Source: Spirodela intermedia (taxonomy: Eukaryota > Streptophyta > Magnoliopsida > Alismatales > Araceae). From it: 64,000 nucleotides of DNA. How positions within the stretch are numbered: the first letter of the stretch is position 1; the number at the start of each line of letters is the position of its first letter. Positions 63,843-64,000 of this stretch are shown here, one piece after another. A model generated the notes under the pieces. The model ran no database searches and was not told the origin of the DNA. It saw only the letters and a program-made list of their open reading frames with translations. A program made the translations under genes and the position numbers. The stretch lies in the NCBI GenBank assembly GCA_902729315.2, contig LR746279.1, positions 2,322,501 through 2,386,500 of the forward strand, given 5' to 3'.

Positions 63843-64000
63843 ATTTCTTCCTCACGCCTCTCTGGTGCGGCACAAGATTCGCGATTGAGGACGACACCGG
63901 CGAGGGCTTTGGGAGAATGCTGGATCAGATTCACCGCAGCGAGGCCATCTCCGCCGTCTAGGACGAGAAGGATGCCTACCTTGGAGAGGAGGACGAGGAT
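63843..64000 (+). pseudogene. Scrap of the unidentified acidic protein gene, running off the right edge
   Basis: Plus strand: GEGFGRMLDQIHRSEAISAV, a TAG stop where the 19.9-kb copy has Trp, then DEKDAYLGEEDED. Same host exon as 19858-19945 (minus strand there). Family not recognised. Confidence 0.45.

Noticed and set aside
1-64000. tRNA or rRNA genes
   Set aside because: No cloverleaf or rRNA-like sequence was seen by eye; a tRNAscan-type search would be needed to exclude short ones.

Overview
This is nuclear DNA from a flowering plant. Large AT-rich spacers alternate with GC-richer genes, most of which are intron-poor CC-NB-ARC-LRR (CNL) resistance genes of the RPS2/RPS5-like type. There is also a Ty3/gypsy-type LTR retrotransposon, a solo LTR, a two-exon piece of a GBF-interacting-protein-1-like gene, and kelch genes of the nitrile-specifier (NSP5-like) type. 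The species cannot be named from the window. I see no bacterial or organellar features and no RNA genes.

The window is a birth-and-death resistance cluster. I number the CNL loci R1-R14 and the kelch loci K1-K3. R1 (minus, 2138 to beyond the left edge) has a fully open frame to the edge. R3 (minus, 8052-10904, or to 11039 with an upstream ATG) is the one complete, clean CNL. R9 (minus, 39708-42686) is a second long open CNL whose start has been disturbed by indels. R13 (plus, 54065-56134) is long but lacks the coiled coil and P-loop and has a frameshifted tail. R5 (plus, 12877-15099) is its sister copy, killed by three nonsense mutations. All other loci (R2, R4, R6, R7, R8, R10, R11, R12, R14 and three C-terminal LRR scraps) are fragments, some internally inverted.

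Layout: 1-2.4 kb R1. 2.4-4.9 kb R2 and an AT-rich duplicated spacer. 4.9-7.2 kb GIP1-like fragment. 7.2-8 kb K1 kelch remnant. 8-11 kb R3. 11.6-15.1 kb R4 and R5, divergent. 16.6-17.9 kb solo LTR. 19.6-20.2 kb unidentified exon scraps. 20.5-22 kb R6. 22-27.6 kb duplicated spacer with R7. 27.6-35.2 kb LTR retrotransposon without pol. 36.8-37.7 kb R8. 37.7-38.7 kb K2. 39.7-42.7 kb R9. 43.5-45.2 kb proline-rich scrap and R10. 45.4-52.2 kb second copy of the 22-36 kb block, without the retrotransposon, holding R11. 52.3-56.2 kb R12 and R13. 58-61.2 kb inverted repeat, LRR scrap and R14. 61.2-62.8 kb promoter-like segment and K3. 62.8-63.7 kb K3 3' flank.

The strongest signal beyond ordinary annotation is exon and promoter exchange between the CNL and kelch families. 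K3 carries the start codon and about 22 N-terminal residues of a CNL fused in frame to the C-terminal half of an NSP5-like kelch protein. In return, R5 and R13 carry the kelch-locus 5' module fused inside the CNL NB-ARC. Because segments are duplicated, pre-insertion sites are visible inside the window for both the LTR retrotransposon (near 51100) and the solo LTR (57211-57215). Several rearrangement junctions are short palindromes, which suggests fold-back repair.
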